Counted from the first letter of the stretch, positions 6,702-15,881 are shown. The stretch is DNA of 20,111 nucleotides from Candidatus Cardinium hertigii (GCF_003788695.1 NZ_RARA01000018.1:810-20920), one strand, 5' to 3'. Numbers and translations: made by a program. The notes: generated by a model not told the origin, from the sequence alone.

Positions 6702-7709
6702 ATGAAAATAGTAAAACGTGCCTCCATTGCGGGCGTATGTGGGTATGTGCCAGACTATGTGTTAACCAATAATGAATTGGAACAGATGGTGGATACCAAT
6801 GATGAATGGATCGTTGCTAGAACGGGTATACATGAAAGGCGTATCCTCAAAGGGGAGGGTTTGGGCACTTCCGTAATGGCTATACAAGCGGCAAGGGGGG
6901 TATTGGAAAACACAGCTACTGATCCCACTACCATAGATTTCCTCATATGTGCAACGGTTACCCCGGATCTTATTATACCAGCTACGGCTAATATTATTTC
7001 CCACGCTATTGGTGCTACCCATGCTTTTAGTTACGACTTGCAAGCGGCTTGTTCGGGGTTTTTATATGCCTTAGATGCTGGAGCTCAATATATTGCTTCA
7101 GGAAGGGCAAAGAAGGTTATGGTAATAGGTGCCGATAAGATGTCCTCTATCATTGATTATACCGATAGAACTACCTGTATTATTTTTGGAGATGGTGCGG
7201 GTGCAGTGCTCTTAACCGCCCAAGATGCTGATGAGGGTTACGGTATTGTAGATACCATTTGTAAAACAGATGGGGCAGGACAAGATTTGATTTACCAAAA
7301 GGCAGGAGGGAGTAGATGGCCCGTTTCACATGAAACGGTGTCTGCTAAAGAGCATTATGTTTACCAGGATGGTCAAAACGTATTTAAGACGGCTGTTAGT
7401 GCCATGTCACAAATAGTTTTAGATATTATGGCCAACAATGATCTGGCAGTGGCAGATGTTGCTTATCTAGTGCCCCATCAAGCCAATAAGCGTATTTTAC
7501 AAATGGTAGCTGAACGTACAAATATTCCTATGGAAAAGGTTATGCTTAACCTCAACAAATTCGGCAATACTACAGCGGCAACCATTCCACTTTGTCTGTG
7601 GGATTATGAACACAAATTAAAAAAAGGTGATAATTTGATTTTGAGTTCTTTTGGTGGGGGATTTACATGGGGCGCTATGTATATGACCTGGGGATATGAT
7701 GGTTTTTAA
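6702..7709 (+). CDS. fabH: Beta-ketoacyl-ACP synthase III
   Basis: FabH starts fatty-acid chains by condensing an acyl-CoA (usually acetyl-CoA) with malonyl-ACP. The 335-residue product has the thiolase fold with the full catalytic triad: C117 in QAACSGF, H259 in VPHQANKRI and N289 in NKFGNTTAATIP. Other family marks are DEWIVARTGIHERR (34-47), FGDGAGAVLL (162-171) and SSFGGGFTWGA (315-325). Length and residues are normal. It sits between rpmF and efp in a plus-strand run, and its substrate malonyl-ACP would come from the AccB/AccC and AcpP products encoded nearby. Confidence 0.97.
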   Translation: MKIVKRASIAGVCGYVPDYVLTNNELEQMVDTNDEWIVARTGIHERRILKGEGLGTSVMAIQAARGVLENTATDPTTIDFLICATVTPDLIIPATANIISHAIGATHAFSYDLQAACSGFLYALDAGAQYIASGRAKKVMVIGADKMSSIIDYTDRTTCIIFGDGAGAVLLTAQDADEGYGIVDTICKTDGAGQDLIYQKAGGSRWPVSHETVSAKEHYVYQDGQNVFKTAVSAMSQIVLDIMANNDLAVADVAYLVPHQANKRILQMVAERTNIPMEKVMLNLNKFGNTTAATIPLCLWDYEHKLKKGDNLILSSFGGGFTWGAMYMTWGYDGF

Positions 7710-7788
7710 GTTTTCTTCTATCTGATCGTTTACGCGTTGGTAACATCCATAAATAATAATAGTATAGTACGTTAACGATAAAAATATT

Positions 7789-8364
7789 ATGGCAAACACA
7801 GCTGATATTAAAAATGGGCTTTGTATAGTGCTCAACAATGATATTTATAGCGTAGTAGCGTTTCTACACGTAAAACCAGGGAAAGGGGCCGCTTTTGTGA
7901 GAACTAAGTTAAAAAGTTTAACCAAGGATAAGCAAATTGATCATACCTTTAATGCTGGTATAAAAATACAGGTAGCTCGAATTGAGCGTAGACCTTATCA
8001 ATTCCTTTATAAGGATAGTGCGGGCTATACTTTTATGCATACTGAAACGTTTGAGCAAATTACCATTGAACCAACATTGATCAATGTCCCTCAATTTTTA
8101 AAAGAAGGCCAGCCGGTAGAAATTATTTATTATGACGATGAAAATCAGGTATTAAAGTGTGAATTGCCTCCATCCGTTCTATTACAGGTTTCTTATACAG
8201 AACCCGGATTTAGAGGTGATACAGCTACTAAATCTCTGAAGCCAGCTACCTTAGAAACCGGAGTAGAAATTAAGGTTCCGCTATTTATTGATAATAATGA
8301 TCTTATAAAGATAGATACCCGTACAGGTCTCTATATAGAACGTGTAACCGAACAGAAAAAATAA
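7789..8364 (+). CDS. efp: Translation elongation factor P
   Basis: EF-P binds ribosomes stalled at polyproline stretches and promotes peptide-bond formation. The 191 residues fit the three-domain layout: an N-terminal KOW-like domain (1-64), a central OB domain (about 66-130) and a C-terminal OB domain (130-188). The conserved loop HVKPGKGAAF places K32 at the tip that is modified in many bacteria. The C-terminal part shows the familiar GDTATKSLKPATLETG and VPLFIDNNDLIKIDTRTG. The gene ends two bases before accB, so they are very likely co-transcribed and may be translationally coupled. No modification enzyme (epmA or other) is in view. Confidence 0.97.
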   Translation: MANTADIKNGLCIVLNNDIYSVVAFLHVKPGKGAAFVRTKLKSLTKDKQIDHTFNAGIKIQVARIERRPYQFLYKDSAGYTFMHTETFEQITIEPTLINVPQFLKEGQPVEIIYYDDENQVLKCELPPSVLLQVSYTEPGFRGDTATKSLKPATLETGVEIKVPLFIDNNDLIKIDTRTGLYIERVTEQKK

Positions 8365-8366
8365 GT

Positions 8367-8834
8367 ATGAAAACTATAGAAATTCAGGGATTGATTGATT
8401 TTATTGCTAAGTCAGGATTAGAAGAGGTTAATATCGAGACAGAAGCTATTAAAATTCATATTAAAAGAAGCCTGCCAGCGCCTCAACAGCTGGTATCAGC
8501 TACCCATAACGCCTTTCCTCCTTCTGTTCCTACGCATGCCCCATTACCTGCTTCTACTGCTTTAACAGCACTAGAAAATAATGTAGCATCCCATTATGTT
8601 ACTATTAAGTCCCCAATGATTGGTACTTTTTATCGATCACCTGATCCTGAGTCGCTTCCTTTTGTAGAATTAGGAGATACGATTGCAAAGGGCACTAAGC
8701 TTTGTATCATAGAAGCTATGAAACTTTATAATGAAATAGAAGCAGAAGTCGATGGCAAGATTGTTAAAATATTGGTCGATGACATTTCCCCAGTGGAGTA
8801 TGATCAACCCCTCTTTTTAGTAGATCCTTTTTAA
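8367..8834 (+). CDS. accB: Biotin carboxyl carrier protein of acetyl-CoA carboxylase
   Basis: AccB carries biotin between the carboxylase (AccC) and the carboxyltransferase, making malonyl-CoA for fatty-acid synthesis. The 155-residue product has an N-terminal dimerisation segment (1-35), a flexible Pro/Ala-rich linker (about 37-75) and the biotinyl domain (78-155) with PMIGTFYRSPDP and EAMKLYNEIEAEVDG. K119 in EAMK is the biotinylation site. It follows efp by two bases and precedes accC by 81 bp. The carboxyltransferase subunits are not in this window. Confidence 0.97.
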   Translation: MKTIEIQGLIDFIAKSGLEEVNIETEAIKIHIKRSLPAPQQLVSATHNAFPPSVPTHAPLPASTALTALENNVASHYVTIKSPMIGTFYRSPDPESLPFVELGDTIAKGTKLCIIEAMKLYNEIEAEVDGKIVKILVDDISPVEYDQPLFLVDPF

Positions 8835-8867
8835 CATACCCAATCATAATTAATGCGTGTGGGTATG
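8835..8867 (+). other. Stem-loop between accB and accC
   Basis: CATACCCA (8835-8842) pairs perfectly with TGGGTATG (8860-8867), starting directly after the accB stop codon. The loop is 17 bases and no T-run follows. It may stabilise the accB message end or tune the AccB:AccC ratio; this is inference from position. Confidence 0.3.
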
Positions 8868-8915
8868 CGTATGGTTTGAAATTATCTTTATTTAATTAGT
8901 CTAACTTAGTGTTTT

Positions 8916-10271
8916 ATGTTTCAAAAAATATTGATTGCAAATCGTGGTGAAATTGCCTTACATATCATTCGGGTTTGTAAAGAACTCAATATTAAAACGG
9001 TTGCGGTGTATTCTACAGCTGATAAAGATAGCCTCCATGTGCGTTTTGCAGATGAAGCGGTTTGTATTGGGCCACCCTCAAGTAATTTATCTTATTTGTC
9101 TATTCCTTCTATTATTGCCGCTGCTGAAGTAACCAATTCTACTGCTATCCATCCGGGATATGGTTTTTTGTCTGAAAATGCTAGTTTTGCAAGTATTTGT
9201 GAGGAATATGGAATTAAATTTATAGGACCTTCTGCTGCAGCCATCAGCAAAATGGGTGATAAGTCTATTGCAAAAGAAAATATGCGACGTGTTGGTATAC
9301 CAGTCGTTCCTGGTTCTGATGGGCTACTCAAATCAGTCGAAGAAGGGATACAGTTAGCCCATACCATAGGCTTTCCTGTACTACTTAAAGCAACTGCAGG
9401 TGGTGGAGGGAAAGGTATTAAATTGGTTTATACACCAGAAGAATTTCAAAAAAAATGGACGGAAGCTAGACAAGAGGCTATGGCTTCTTTTGGTAACGAT
9501 GGGCTTTATTTGGAAAAGTATGTAGAAGAGCCACACCATATCGAAATCCAGATTGTTGCCGATCAATATGGTAAAATCATTCATTTATCTGAACGCGATT
9601 GCTCTATTCAGCATAGGCATCAAAAGTTAGTAGAGGAATCGCCATCCCCCTTTATGACAGATGCATTACGTGAAAAAATGACAGAAGTTGCCCTACAGGG
9701 GGCGGCTTTTATAGGTTATGAAGGCGTTGGAACCATGGAATTTCTAGTGGATAAGTATCGAAACTTTTATTTTATGGAAATGAATACCCGTATCCAAGTA
9801 GAGTACCCTGTTACGGAAGCAGTTACGGGTTTTAATCTGCTAAGGACTCAAATTGAAATAGCAGCTGGTAAGCCACTAGATGCATCCAGTGCCTATCCCA
9901 CATGCCATGCCATAGAGGCCCGTATTAATGCAGCGGATCCCTTTAACGGCTTTCGGCCATCCCCTGGAAAAATTACTGATGTGCACCTGCCTGGAGGTAG
10001 GGGCGTAACCATTGCTAGCCATATTTACGCTGGTTATGTAGTTCCCCCTAACTATGATGCTATGATAGCAAAACTTATTGTTTATGCAGCTACTAGAGCT
10101 GGCGCCATTGCTAGAATGAAACGTGCCTTGGAAGAATTTATTGTAAAGGGCATTCAAACCACTATACCTTTCCATCTTGCGTTGGTAGATAATGAACAGT
10201 TTCAGCAAGGTAACTTTACTACTCAATTTTTAGAATCTTTTGACTTTTCGCTTCTTAAGAAGTCGGAATAG
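8916..10271 (+). CDS. accC: Biotin carboxylase subunit of acetyl-CoA carboxylase
   Basis: AccC carboxylates the biotin on AccB using ATP and bicarbonate. The 451-residue product starts MFQKILIANRGEIALHIIR and has the complete ATP-grasp layout: HPGYGFLSEN (79-88), the glycine-rich ATP loop KATAGGGGKG (158-167), ERDCSIQHRHQKLVEE (226-241), and the catalytic strand MEMNTRIQVEYPVTE (287-301) with E288, N290, R292 and E296. The C-terminal domain is present up to about residue 445. Length matches E. coli AccC (about 449), so it is the stand-alone subunit and not a fused carboxylase. Together with accB it forms the first half-reaction of the pathway. Confidence 0.97.
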   Translation: MFQKILIANRGEIALHIIRVCKELNIKTVAVYSTADKDSLHVRFADEAVCIGPPSSNLSYLSIPSIIAAAEVTNSTAIHPGYGFLSENASFASICEEYGIKFIGPSAAAISKMGDKSIAKENMRRVGIPVVPGSDGLLKSVEEGIQLAHTIGFPVLLKATAGGGGKGIKLVYTPEEFQKKWTEARQEAMASFGNDGLYLEKYVEEPHHIEIQIVADQYGKIIHLSERDCSIQHRHQKLVEESPSPFMTDALREKMTEVALQGAAFIGYEGVGTMEFLVDKYRNFYFMEMNTRIQVEYPVTEAVTGFNLLRTQIEIAAGKPLDASSAYPTCHAIEARINAADPFNGFRPSPGKITDVHLPGGRGVTIASHIYAGYVVPPNYDAMIAKLIVYAATRAGAIARMKRALEEFIVKGIQTTIPFHLALVDNEQFQQGNFTTQFLESFDFSLLKKSE

Positions 10272-10424
10272 AAATGGGATAATGTACTATCGTTAAGCTA
10301 TATAATACGTTATCGGTTAGCGGATACTTTTTATTTTATAGAAAAAAGCTTAAGTTTGGCAACATGTGTCCTTTTTAGTTTTAGGAAGGATCATAATTAT
10401 TTAGTATTAAGAAATATATATTAT

Positions 10425-10739
10425 ATGTATGCGATTGTAAAAATAGCCGGAAAGCAATTTAAAGTTGCTAAGGCGCAACGGCTTTATACGCCTAAGTTGC
10501 AAAATGCAGTAGGTGATTTTTTTACGCTTGATAAAGTTCTATTTTTAGATGATGGGCATGGAACTGTGGCGGTTGGTGCGCCTACCCTAGATGGCGTAGT
10601 GGTTAGGGCTCAGGTGTTAGCGCATACTAAGGGAGATAAAGTTATTGTTTTTAAGAAAAAAAGACGTAATGGTTATAAAGTAAAACGGGGACATCGTCAA
10701 GATCATACGAGGATTGTCATTGAAGATATTATCAAATAA
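10425..10739 (+). CDS. rplU: 50S ribosomal protein L21
   Basis: This is a 104-residue ribosomal large-subunit protein. MYAIVKIAGKQFKV is the standard L21 N-terminus, so the start is ATG 10425. An in-frame ATG 69 bp upstream (10356) would add 23 residues unlike any L21 and is not chosen. Later motifs are VGAPTLDGVVVRAQVL, KVIVFKKKRRNGYKVKRGHR, and QDHTRIVIEDI. Nine bases separate it from rpmA, its usual operon partner. The 153-bp gap after accC leaves room for a separate promoter. Confidence 0.96.
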   Translation: MYAIVKIAGKQFKVAKAQRLYTPKLQNAVGDFFTLDKVLFLDDGHGTVAVGAPTLDGVVVRAQVLAHTKGDKVIVFKKKRRNGYKVKRGHRQDHTRIVIEDIIK

Positions 10740-10748
10740 ACGAATGCC

Positions 10749-11078
10749 ATGGCACATAAGAAGGGGGCGGGTAGCTCCAAAAACGGAAGAGAATCAGAAA
10801 GTAAGAGACTCGGTATAAAAAAATATGGAGGAGAAGAGGTAATGGCTGGGAATATCATTGTTAGGCAACGCGGTACGCATTATTATCCTGGTAAAAATGT
10901 AGGGTTAGGCAAAGATCATACGCTATTTGCTTTGGTGGATGGGGCGGTTGTCTTTAGCAAAAAAAGGCAAGGCAATCGGCTTATAGTTTGCGTTGATTCA
11001 ATGCAGTTTAATACTGCAAACATTGTACCAATGTATCCAATAAAAAATGTATCCAATAAAAAAGATAATAATATATAA
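10749..11078 (+). CDS. rpmA: 50S ribosomal protein L27, extended tail
   Basis: L27 lies near the peptidyl-transferase centre. The sequence begins [20 protein letters not shown], with [33 protein letters not shown] and [14 protein letters not shown]. There is no N-terminal extension before the AHKKG start, so no pre-processing is needed. At 109 residues it is about 20 longer than usual. The extra C-terminal tail comes partly from a tandem 16-bp duplication that shifts the reading frame. The conserved core ends before the duplication, so function is probably kept. Confidence 0.96.
   Translation: MAHKKGAGSSKNGRESESKRLGIKKYGGEEVMAGNIIVRQRGTHYYPGKNVGLGKDHTLFALVDGAVVFSKKRQGNRLIVCVDSMQFNTANIVPMYPIKNVSNKKDNNI
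11031..11062 (+). repeat. 16-bp tandem duplication inside the rpmA 3' end
   Basis: ATGTATCCAATAAAAA occurs twice in direct succession (11031-11046, 11047-11062). Sixteen is not a multiple of three, so the second copy is read in another frame and changes the last residues of L27. The exact identity of the units suggests a recent slippage event. Confidence 0.85.
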
Positions 11079-11129
11079 ACTAATATATTAACAATAAGTA
11101 GTTGCGAACGAGATTCGCTAAAAAGGCAT

Positions 11130-11480
11130 ATGGCAGTAAAAATAAGATTAGCTAGATGCGGAAGAAGACATCTAGCAGAGTATGATATCGTTGTAGCTGA
11201 TGCAAGGTCACCACGCGATGGTCGTTTTATAGAAAAAATTGGAAATTATAATCCCAATACAGCACCTTCAACCATTAGACTTAATGAAGCAAGCGCATTA
11301 AAGTGGCTTTTTCAAGGTGCACAACCTACTGATACCGTTAAAGGTCTTTTGTCTAAGCAGGGTATTATGCTGCGCAAACATCTCCAAATAGGCGTAAACA
11401 AGGGAGCCATAACGCAAGAGCAGGCAGATGAAAAGTTTAGACTTTGGCAGGCAGAGCGGGCTCAAAGCATAACCCAATAA
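11130..11480 (+). CDS. rpsP: 30S ribosomal protein S16
   Basis: This is a 116-residue small-subunit protein. [40 protein letters not shown] and the [20 protein letters not shown] segment identify S16. The C-terminal extension beyond residue 85 is moderate; many Bacteroidota S16 proteins have longer Ala/Glu-rich tails. The commonly linked rimM, trmD and rplS genes do not follow; acpP does. It lies 51 bp after rpmA. Confidence 0.95.
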   Translation: MAVKIRLARCGRRHLAEYDIVVADARSPRDGRFIEKIGNYNPNTAPSTIRLNEASALKWLFQGAQPTDTVKGLLSKQGIMLRKHLQIGVNKGAITQEQADEKFRLWQAERAQSITQ

Positions 11481-11546
11481 ATATATACTGTAACGGTAAT
11501 AGACGTATCGTAATTCATTTCGATAAAACATAAAATGAGTAATTAA

Positions 11547-11867
11547 ATGAGTATTAAAGATATTAGTAAGGATATAAAGACTGATTATAATAAAGATAGT
11601 GAGGGCGGTACTAAAGATATGCATAATAATAGGATTATGGACAAAGTAGTAGAGATTATTGTGGACAAGCTGAACGTTCCAGCTGAGGAAGTGGTGCCTA
11701 GTGCACACTTTGCCAATGATCTAGGTGCTGACTCTTTAGACCAAGTAGAACTCGTAATGGAATTTGAAAAAGAGTTTGAATTAGACATCAAGGATGACCA
11801 AGCCACAAAGTTACAAACAGTAGGTAATGTTATAAAATATTTAGAAGAACATTTGGCTGACGGGTAG
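11547..11867 (+). CDS. acpP: Acyl carrier protein
   Basis: AcpP carries growing acyl chains on a phosphopantetheine arm. The motif DLGADSLDQVELVMEFEKEF places the modified serine at S63 (S37-39 in usual numbering). Homology starts at about residue 31 (MDKVVEIIVDKLNV). The first 24 residues are extra, and the internal ATG at 11619 would give an 82-residue protein of normal size. The upstream ATG 11547 has the more A-rich context typical of Bacteroidota starts, so the start is uncertain. A tiny in-frame leader (ATG AGT AAT TAA, 11535-11546) abuts ATG 11547. A stem-loop with T-run follows, and fabF comes next, a very common pairing. Confidence 0.94.
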   Translation: MSIKDISKDIKTDYNKDSEGGTKDMHNNRIMDKVVEIIVDKLNVPAEEVVPSAHFANDLGADSLDQVELVMEFEKEFELDIKDDQATKLQTVGNVIKYLEEHLADG

Positions 11868-11875
11868 GTTCAAGA

Positions 11876-11912
11876 GGGATAAAGCAGGCGCTTTATATTC
11901 CCAGATTTTTTT
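11876..11912 (+). terminator. Intrinsic terminator or attenuator between acpP and fabF
   Basis: ATAAAGC (11879-11885) pairs with GCTTTAT (11890-11896) around AGGC. Flanking GGG and CCC can extend the stem past a small bulge, and an eight-T run follows (11905-11912). This is the most classical terminator in the block. It may let acpP, needed in excess, be transcribed more than fabF. Confidence 0.5.
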
Positions 11913-11948
11913 GTATAGCGTTCTTAAAAAGTTAGGCATGCATGCAGT

Positions 11949-13220
11949 ATGGCACAAAATAAAGAAAAGGTGTTATTCCCACGAGTAGTTGTTACAGGAT
12001 TAGGCGCACTCACGCCTATTGGAAACAATGTTAAGGAGTATTGGAATGGCCTCATTACTGGTCAAAGTGGTGCGGGGCCTATAACTAAGTTTGATATTTC
12101 TAAACATCGAACTAAATTTGCTTGTGAGTTAAAAGGATTTGATCCCAATGACTATTTGGACCCAAAAGAGGCTAGACGCATGGATCCTTTTACCCAGTAT
12201 GCTATGGTGGCTGGAGGGGAAGCTATACAAGATGCTTTGTTAAGCAGCCCTCTAATAGACAAAGAACGGGTAGGGGTAATATGGGGATCTGGCATAGGCG
12301 GATTAAGTTCTACAGAAGCAGTCGTTTTGGAATTGGCCAGAAATGGTATGGGATCCAAAATAAATCCTTTTTTTATTACTAAAATTATACCAGATATACC
12401 TGCTGGCCATCTGTCTATTAAATATGGATTTAAGGGACCGAATTTTGCTACCGTAGCGGCATGTGCTTCTGCAGTTAATGCTTTGGCATCTGGTTTTCAC
12501 CTTATTAAGTTAGGAGAGGCAGATGTAGTCGTAACAGGTGGCTCGGAGGCGCCTATTATTCAAGTAGGCATCGGAGGATTTAATGCATTAAATGCGCTTT
12601 CTCAGCGAAATGAAGAGTATCTAACTGCTTCACGTCCTTTTGATAAAACGAGAGATGGTTTTGTAATGGGGGAAGGAGCTGGCGCTTTAGTCCTTGAATC
12701 TTATGCACATGCCCAAAAAAGAGGCGCTAAAATTTATGCTGAAATAATAGGCGTAGGGATGTCAGCAGATGCTTACCATATTACGGCACCAAATATAGAT
12801 GGGGTAATTTTGGCATTGCAACGTGCCCTAACCAATGCCCAAATTACTCCAGATTGCATTGATTATATTAATGCACATGGAACCAGTACCCCCCTGGGGG
12901 ATACCAATGAGATAAATGCCATTCAGCATGTTTTTGGTGAATGTACCTATGCGCTTAATATCAGTTCTACCAAGTCCATGACAGGGCATTTGTTGGGTGC
13001 AGCCGGAGCTATAGAGTCTATTGCTACGGTCCTAGCATTAAACCATCAATTGGTTCCTCCAACTATTAATCATAAATTATTAGATGAGGCCATTGACGCA
13101 CGTATAAACTTAACCTTAAACAAAGCAGAAGCAAGATCCATTTTGTTTGCTCAAAACAATGCCTTTGGTTTTGGGGGTCATAATGCTTCATTAATATTCA
13201 AAAAATGGGAAGATTCCTAG
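11949..13220 (+). CDS. fabF: Beta-ketoacyl-ACP synthase II
   Basis: FabF elongates acyl-ACP with malonyl-ACP. The 423-residue product has the condensing-enzyme residues: C172 in TVAACASAVNAL, H310 in NAHGTSTPLGD, K342 in SSTKSMTGHLLGAAGA and H347 in the same motif. The N-terminal RVVVTGLGALTPIG and the gatekeeper region near NNAFGFGGHNAS are also standard. It is about 10 residues longer than E. coli FabF, mostly at the N-terminus. Its last 16 bases overlap the start of rnc, indicating coupled expression. Confidence 0.97.
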   Translation: MAQNKEKVLFPRVVVTGLGALTPIGNNVKEYWNGLITGQSGAGPITKFDISKHRTKFACELKGFDPNDYLDPKEARRMDPFTQYAMVAGGEAIQDALLSSPLIDKERVGVIWGSGIGGLSSTEAVVLELARNGMGSKINPFFITKIIPDIPAGHLSIKYGFKGPNFATVAACASAVNALASGFHLIKLGEADVVVTGGSEAPIIQVGIGGFNALNALSQRNEEYLTASRPFDKTRDGFVMGEGAGALVLESYAHAQKRGAKIYAEIIGVGMSADAYHITAPNIDGVILALQRALTNAQITPDCIDYINAHGTSTPLGDTNEINAIQHVFGECTYALNISSTKSMTGHLLGAAGAIESIATVLALNHQLVPPTINHKLLDEAIDARINLTLNKAEARSILFAQNNAFGFGGHNASLIFKKWEDS

Positions 13221-13957
13221 CTTTACTCCATTACTTTTTTATTAAACAAGATCCTGCTACACAACAGTTGATTACTTTTGTAAGAGCTACTACAGGAATG
13301 ATTCCTTTAAACCTTGCTTTATATAAAATAGCGATTCAACATAGTTCCATAGAAGAGGGGTATACTTCTAATGAACGGCTTGAATTTTTAGGAGATGCTG
13401 TATTATCATTGATTGCCGGAGAATATCTCTTCAAGAGATATCCCTTAAAAGAGGAAGGTTTTTTGACCGATATCAGGTCAAGACTTGTAAATAGAGATTC
13501 TTTAAATAAATTAGCACGTAAAATTCATCTAGATAAGCTATTACATTACGATACAAATCTTATCAAACGAAGTGGTAGCAAATCTATTTATGGAAATGCA
13601 TTAGAGGCATTTATTGGGGCAGTATATTTAGACCATGGATATGCATGCTGTCGAAGGTTTGTGATTGACCGTCTTATAGGTAACCATATTAGCTTAGAAA
13701 ATCTTATAGAAAATGATACTAACTTTAAGAGCAGAATTATTCAATGGGCACATAAGCATCACCTTCAAGTAGTGTTTAAAATTCTTATAGAAAAACAGTA
13801 TGAAGATTATAAAGAATTTACAGCGCAAGTGCTTATAGGGGAAAAAATTATTGGAGAAGGCACTGGTAGAACTAAAAAATGTGCTGAGCAAATGGCTGCG
13901 CAGCAGGCATTGCAATATGCCAAGGAAATAGAGCAAGAAAGCTTAATGGTTTTATAG
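13205..13957 (+). CDS. rnc: Ribonuclease III
   Basis: RNase III cleaves double-stranded RNA, including rRNA precursors. The 250-residue product has the endonuclease domain (about 20-165) with the signature [12 protein letters not shown] (56-67), catalytic E60 and D64, and [15 protein letters not shown] (129-143) with E134. The aspartate usual at the position of N131 is replaced by asparagine, as I recall for Bacteroidota enzymes. A double-stranded RNA-binding domain follows (about 172-240), ending in [20 protein letters not shown]. The ATG lies inside the end of fabF (16-bp overlap); the acpP-fabF-rnc order is widely conserved. sufB starts 10 bp later. Confidence 0.96.
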   Translation: MGRFLALLHYFFIKQDPATQQLITFVRATTGMIPLNLALYKIAIQHSSIEEGYTSNERLEFLGDAVLSLIAGEYLFKRYPLKEEGFLTDIRSRLVNRDSLNKLARKIHLDKLLHYDTNLIKRSGSKSIYGNALEAFIGAVYLDHGYACCRRFVIDRLIGNHISLENLIENDTNFKSRIIQWAHKHHLQVVFKILIEKQYEDYKEFTAQVLIGEKIIGEGTGRTKKCAEQMAAQQALQYAKEIEQESLMVL

Positions 13958-13967
13958 CACACATGTT

Positions 13968-15416
13968 ATGGCACAAAAAGGACAAGATATACTAGATACC
14001 ATTACTTCATCTGGTTATCAATATGGTTTTGAGAGTAATATCCCTGTTGATGCTATTCCAAAGGGCTTAACAGAGGCTACTATTCATCTTATTTCTGCAA
14101 AAAAAGAGGAACCAGATTGGTTGTTAGAACGACGGCTACAAGCTTTGCATCATTTAGCCAAATTGCAAGAACCTACATGGGCAAAGGTTTCTTATCCTCC
14201 TATAGATTACCAGAATATTATTTATTATGCTGCGCCCAAGCAAAAAATAAATTTAAACAGTTTAGACGAGGTGGATCCAGCCCTTTTGGCTACTTTTAAG
14301 CGCTTAGGGATTTCGATAGAAGAGCAAAAAAGGCTAACAGGGGTAGCTATGGATATAGTATTGGATAGTGTTTCAGTAGCTACTACCTTTAAGGAAACAT
14401 TAAACAAACTAGGTATTATTTTTTGTTCTTTTAGTGAAGCTGTTCAAAAGTACCCCCAATGGGTTCAAAAATATTTGGGTAAGGTAGTACCGATGACGGA
14501 TAATTACTTTGCTACACTCAATACTGCTGTATTCAGCGATGGCTCTTTTTGCTATATCCCCAAGGGCGTACGTTGTCCTATGGAGCTTTCTACTTATTTT
14601 CGCATAAATGCCGCTAATACAGGTCAATTTGAACGTACCTTAATTGTAGCAGAGGAAGATGCCTACGTTAGTTATTTAGAAGGATGTACAGCCCCTATGC
14701 GAGATGAAAATCAACTACATGCTGCCGTAGTAGAAATTTATGCTGCAAAAGGAGCAAATGTAAAATATTCTACTGTGCAAAATTGGTATCCTGGTACTAA
14801 AGAAGGAGTAGGTGGCGTCTATAATTTTGTAACCAAAAGGGGGCTTTGCGCTGGTGCCCATAGTAAAATTTCTTGGACACAAGTAGAGACAGGCTCAGCC
14901 ATTACCTGGAAGTATCCTAGTTGTATTTTAATGGGAGATTATTCGGTTGGGGAATTTTATTCCGTAGCGGTTACCAAAAATAAACAGCAAGCAGATACGG
15001 GAACTAAAATGATTCACATAGGCAAGCATACAAAAAGTCGAATTGTAGCCAAAGGTATTGCAGCGGGCCAATCAAGCAATAGTTATAGGGGGCTGGTCAA
15101 ACTTACTGCTGGAGCAGACCATGCTTCTAATTTTTCTCAGTGCGATTCTTTATTAATGGGAAATAGCTGTGGGGCCCATACCTTTCCTTATATAGAAGTA
15201 AAAAATCCAACTGGCAAAGTTGCACATGAAGCTACAACTTCTAAAATCAGTGAAGACCAGCTTTTTTACTGCAATCAACGTGGTATTGATAATGAAAATG
15301 CGATAGCCCTTATTGTAAATGGCTATTGTAAAGAGGTCCTTAGGCAGTTGCCCATGGAGTTTGCTGTAGAAGCTCAAAAACTACTGGCACTCACCTTAGA
15401 GGGGAGTGTCGGATAA
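13968..15416 (+). CDS. sufB: Fe-S cluster assembly scaffold SufB
   Basis: SufB, with SufC and SufD, forms the scaffold on which iron-sulfur clusters are built. The 482 residues match the full family length. Typical segments are [19 protein letters not shown] (197-215), YLEGCTAP with C240, [20 protein letters not shown], and [14 protein letters not shown] with C401, which corresponds to the cysteine shown to be essential in E. coli SufB. The N-terminal helix region is present and no intein is seen. It follows rnc by 10 bp. The customary sufC, sufD and sufS genes are absent: the next gene is convergent and overlaps its end, so the other subunits must be encoded elsewhere if the pathway works. 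Confidence 0.96.
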   Translation: MAQKGQDILDTITSSGYQYGFESNIPVDAIPKGLTEATIHLISAKKEEPDWLLERRLQALHHLAKLQEPTWAKVSYPPIDYQNIIYYAAPKQKINLNSLDEVDPALLATFKRLGISIEEQKRLTGVAMDIVLDSVSVATTFKETLNKLGIIFCSFSEAVQKYPQWVQKYLGKVVPMTDNYFATLNTAVFSDGSFCYIPKGVRCPMELSTYFRINAANTGQFERTLIVAEEDAYVSYLEGCTAPMRDENQLHAAVVEIYAAKGANVKYSTVQNWYPGTKEGVGGVYNFVTKRGLCAGAHSKISWTQVETGSAITWKYPSCILMGDYSVGEFYSVAVTKNKQQADTGTKMIHIGKHTKSRIVAKGIAAGQSSNSYRGLVKLTAGADHASNFSQCDSLLMGNSCGAHTFPYIEVKNPTGKVAHEATTSKISEDQLFYCNQRGIDNENAIALIVNGYCKEVLRQLPMEFAVEAQKLLALTLEGSVG

Positions 15417-15881
15417 AAAATGGGCTAATGCTGCTAATTTTTCATCTGATTCACGTGCTGCATCATGAGAAGAAATATAGCCAGGATATTTATCAAATTT
15501 AGTTTTAATAGGGGCCGTAACAGCTTCCCAATGATCTTTTTTGGTTCCATGCAACGGAATGAGTTTAGCATGCAAATGGTTAACGCCATAACCTTCAAAT
15601 ACAAGGGCTGTTCTAGCAACAGTTGGAAATTTATGGACCAAGAGGTTTGATACCTTTTTAGCTGCGTCCATTAACCCGTTGATTTCCTCTGGAGGATGAT
15701 CAAAAATATAACTGGTTAGGTGATGCTTAGGGATGACAACTGTAAACCCCTCTGTATTAGGAAAAATTGAAAGAAATGCCAAATAATGGCCTTCTGCCCA
15801 TATGGTATGACAAGGGGCTAAGCCAGCTGCAAATTTACAAAATATGCAACTTTGCTCTGATGAATCGGTAGATATTTCCAT
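15396..15881 (-). CDS. HIT-family nucleotide hydrolase/transferase
   Basis: The 161-residue product belongs to the histidine-triad superfamily of nucleotide-binding hydrolases. It has CIFCKFAAG with a Cys-x2-Cys pair (C12, C15) that may bind zinc, [14 protein letters not shown] (41-54) and the triad region [14 protein letters not shown]102 and the nucleophile position H104 are kept, but the third triad histidine is lysine K106. HIT proteins with HxHxK exist as far as I recall, so activity is not excluded; the substrate is unknown. The gene is convergent with sufB and their 3' ends overlap by 21 bp. The upstream gap to the next gene is 76 bp. Confidence 0.9.
   Translation of the reverse strand: MEISTDSSEQSCIFCKFAAGLAPCHTIWAEGHYLAFLSIFPNTEGFTVVIPKHHLTSYIFDHPPEEINGLMDAAKKVSNLLVHKFPTVARTALVFEGYGVNHLHAKLIPLHGTKKDHWEAVTAPIKTKFDKYPGYISSHDAARESDEKLAALAHFLSDTPL

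Noticed and set aside
10356..10424. Upstream in-frame start for L21
   Set aside because: The 23 extra residues do not resemble L21, whose family starts at MYAIVK (10425).
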